From positions 1 through 8,872 of the forward strand of contig JALRGZ010000274.1 in assembly GCA_023253295.1 (NCBI GenBank): a stretch of 8,872 nucleotides of DNA, given 5' to 3'. This DNA comes from Flavobacterium sp. (lineage in GTDB: Bacteria > Bacteroidota > Bacteroidia > Flavobacteriales > Flavobacteriaceae). The notes under the pieces are model-generated. The model searched no databases. It was not told where the DNA came from and worked only from the letters and a program-made list of their open reading frames with translations. Shown piece after piece: positions 7,502 to 8,872 of the stretch; the first letter of the stretch is position 1, and each line of letters starts with the position of its first letter. Position numbers and translations under genes: made by a program.

Positions 7502-8611
7502 TTACTGAACACTGACCAAAGCTCCGTTGTACAATTTGCCTTCGGCAGCAATAATATAACGCTCATTGGCTGATAATCCAGAAAGAATCTCTACTTGATT
7601 TCCAAAGTTTTTCCCAATTCGTAACCATCTTAAAAAGGCAGTATTATTATTGTCAATAACATAAACCCCTTTTAATTGTCCTTGTGTAATCAAAGCACTT
7701 TCGTCTATCAAGATAGGCTGGTTAGCTGCTACATTACTTTCGTTTTGAATTGGAAACTGTACGTTAACAAACATTCCGGCAAGAATATTTTTATTGGTTT
7801 TATCCAAATTGATTTTTACTAAATACTGACCCGCTGTATTTTTTGCAGAAAGGCTTATTTCACTTACCTTACCAGTTAGTTTTGTATTAGATGATTTTAC
7901 TAAAACATTTACTGGCATCCCATTTTTAATGGCATTGATACTGTTTTCAGAAATCATTGCAGTAACTTGTAATTTTGAAGCACCTTCAATACTTACTAAA
8001 GGCATTCCAGGATTAGCCATATCACCCTCTTTTACAAAAGTGTTTGTTACAATTCCTGAAAATGGTGCAGTGATATTTGAATATGAAAACTGAGCTAATA
8101 CTTCGTTTCTCATTTGTTTTGCACCTTCGAGTCCGGCTTTTGCCATTTCATAACGAGCAGTCATATCATCTAATTCTTTTTGAGAAGCACTTTGTTGTTT
8201 AAACAATGCAACAAAACGATCATAATCTTTTTTAGCATTAGTATAAGCGGCAGTTACTTGTAAAATAGAAGCTTCTACTTGTGCTTTTTTAGCTTGTAAA
8301 TCAGTATTGTTTATGCTTACAACTAATTGTCCTGCACTAACTCTTTGTCCTACATTTACGTGAACTTTGGTAACATAACCCATCATTCTGGTGCTTAGAT
8401 TTGCACTGTTTTCGGATTCAATTTTTCCACTTGCTGTTACAAATGAATTATTGTTGTTTTCAGAAACACCACTCACTTTTACCGCAATTGCAGCCTGTGG
8501 TGTTACTTCAGCGATTCTTGGTAATGTTGATGTCACAGATACACTCGGATTGACACTCGATGGAATTATTGCCACAGGCTTTACGGTTACTCTGACGGTT
8601 GCGGATGACAT
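7502..8611 (-). CDS. RND efflux periplasmic adaptor (membrane fusion protein), abnormal N-terminus
   Basis: From about residue 41 this is a normal HlyD/MFP adaptor, which links an inner membrane RND pump to a TolC-like outer membrane channel. The first lipoyl half is MGYVTKVHVNVGQRVSAGQL (77-96), then a coiled-coil hairpin (~103-176), the second lipoyl half ITAPFSGIVTNTFVKEGD (180-197), a beta-barrel (~210-290), and a membrane-proximal domain ending LYNGALVSVQ. The start is odd. The ATG at 8611 lies one codon after an in-frame TGA and begins MSSATVRVTVKPVAIIPSSV, with no signal peptide and no lipobox Cys, although this family is exported and often lipid-anchored. Residues 1-35 look more like an Ig/adhesin fragment. 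The true start was probably lost at a join near 8500-8530. No pump or TolC gene is visible on either side. It may be the last gene of its operon, an order used by some CusA/CzcA systems in this phylum. The substrate is unknown. Confidence 0.88.
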   Translation of the reverse strand: MSSATVRVTVKPVAIIPSSVNPSVSVTSTLPRIAEVTPQAAIAVKVSGVSENNNNSFVTASGKIESENSANLSTRMMGYVTKVHVNVGQRVSAGQLVVSINNTDLQAKKAQVEASILQVTAAYTNAKKDYDRFVALFKQQSASQKELDDMTARYEMAKAGLEGAKQMRNEVLAQFSYSNITAPFSGIVTNTFVKEGDMANPGMPLVSIEGASKLQVTAMISENSINAIKNGMPVNVLVKSSNTKLTGKVSEISLSAKNTAGQYLVKINLDKTNKNILAGMFVNVQFPIQNESNVAANQPILIDESALITQGQLKGVYVIDNNNTAFLRWLRIGKNFGNQVEILSGLSANERYIIAAEGKLYNGALVSVQ

Positions 8612-8872
8612 CGTTCATAGCAGCAATCTGGTCACGGGTCAGCGGAGAGTGGCATCAAATCTCGTACCGAATTGCAAGCTTGGTGTGCTCCTAAACTTGA
8701 TCTTTCAAGTTTGCCAGTTTCATTGATGAAGCGCCCGATTTTCTTTTTTAATATTGCTAATGGCAAAATATAGCTATACATATACCTATACCTATGCCTA
8801 TACCTATACCTATACTAACAAGATAAAACAATACAGGACAATGTAAATGAGAAGAACAACTAGGGAAGAACA
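8612..8872. other. 261-bp stretch with no convincing gene, possibly chimeric contig end
   Basis: No reading frame here resembles a known protein. The part next to the adaptor is unusually GC-rich (48-52% in 8581-8700, against about 30% in 8401-8460), then drops to about 32% from 8701. Minus-strand frames give two short fragments: one of about 50 codons reading ...KKKIGRFINETGKLERS... up to a TGA at about 8636, and an overlapping one with SPLTRDQIAAMNDVIRNRQ. They could be one broken gene, but neither is recognised. A hexamer array sits at 8774-8815. An ATG at 8847 opens a plus-strand frame (MRRTTREE) that runs off the window, too short to call. Confidence 0.5.
8774..8815. repeat. Hexanucleotide tandem repeat, 7 copies of CTATAC
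   Basis: There are seven contiguous 6-base units: CTATAC, ATATAC, CTATAC, CTATGC, CTATAC, CTATAC, CTATAC. Five are identical and two differ by one base. On the minus strand one frame reads as alternating Ile-Gly and another as Arg-Tyr, but neither belongs to a supported gene. Such arrays can vary in copy number by slippage and are a common place for assemblies to break. Confidence 0.9.

Noticed and set aside
8391..8726. Plus-strand open frame of 111 codons over the start of the adaptor gene
   Set aside because: Over 8391-8500 it is a shadow of the well supported adaptor on the other strand, and the rest resembles no known protein.
8847..8872. Start of a plus-strand gene (MRRTTREE) running off the right edge
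   Set aside because: Only eight codons are visible, with no promoter match and no recognisable motif.

Overview
The window looks like a piece of a Flavobacterium-type chromosome (Bacteroidota, Flavobacteriia), probably one contig of a draft or metagenomic assembly. The evidence is the low GC, a type IX secretion (T9SS) type B C-terminal sorting domain, promoters of the Bacteroidota form (TAnnTTTG -7 boxes upstream of three genes), no Shine-Dalgarno sequences, and a gene fusing folate biosynthesis HPPK to a deoxynucleoside kinase.

Layout. Bases 2-610 (+) hold the 3' end of a large secreted or surface protein ending in a gliding-motility-associated sorting domain. Its stop lies one base from the stop of the convergent folK/deoxynucleoside kinase fusion (612-1748, -). 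A 124-bp divergent intergenic region, with what look like back-to-back -7 elements, separates that gene from sppA (1873-3633, +), a full-length 67K-type signal peptide peptidase that ends at a clear intrinsic terminator. A second promoter drives a large membrane-anchored AsmA-family protein (3818-6448, +), also closed by a strong hairpin terminator. A smaller, more AT-rich gene of the DUF6882 type (6653-7252, +) stands alone as its own unit, followed by a ~110-bp imperfect palindromic element (7340-7450). The last gene (7502-8611, -) encodes an RND/HlyD-type periplasmic adaptor of an efflux pump.

The core genes (folK fusion, sppA, asmA) are ordinary housekeeping and envelope genes, each with its own promoter and terminator; they do not form a defence or mobile system. 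The unusual parts are on the right. The adaptor has no signal peptide or lipobox. About its first 35 codons look foreign to the family and lie in a block of 43-52% GC. Beyond them are 261 bp with no convincing gene, carrying a hexanucleotide tandem array and running to the window edge. I read this either as a chimeric assembly join near 8500-8530 or as a real rearrangement that beheaded the adaptor.

I see no CRISPR array, tRNA, rRNA, transposase or recognisable new multi-gene system. The best candidates for something undescribed are the palindromic element at 7340-7450, which can fold in two mutually exclusive ways, and the isolated DUF6882 gene beside it.
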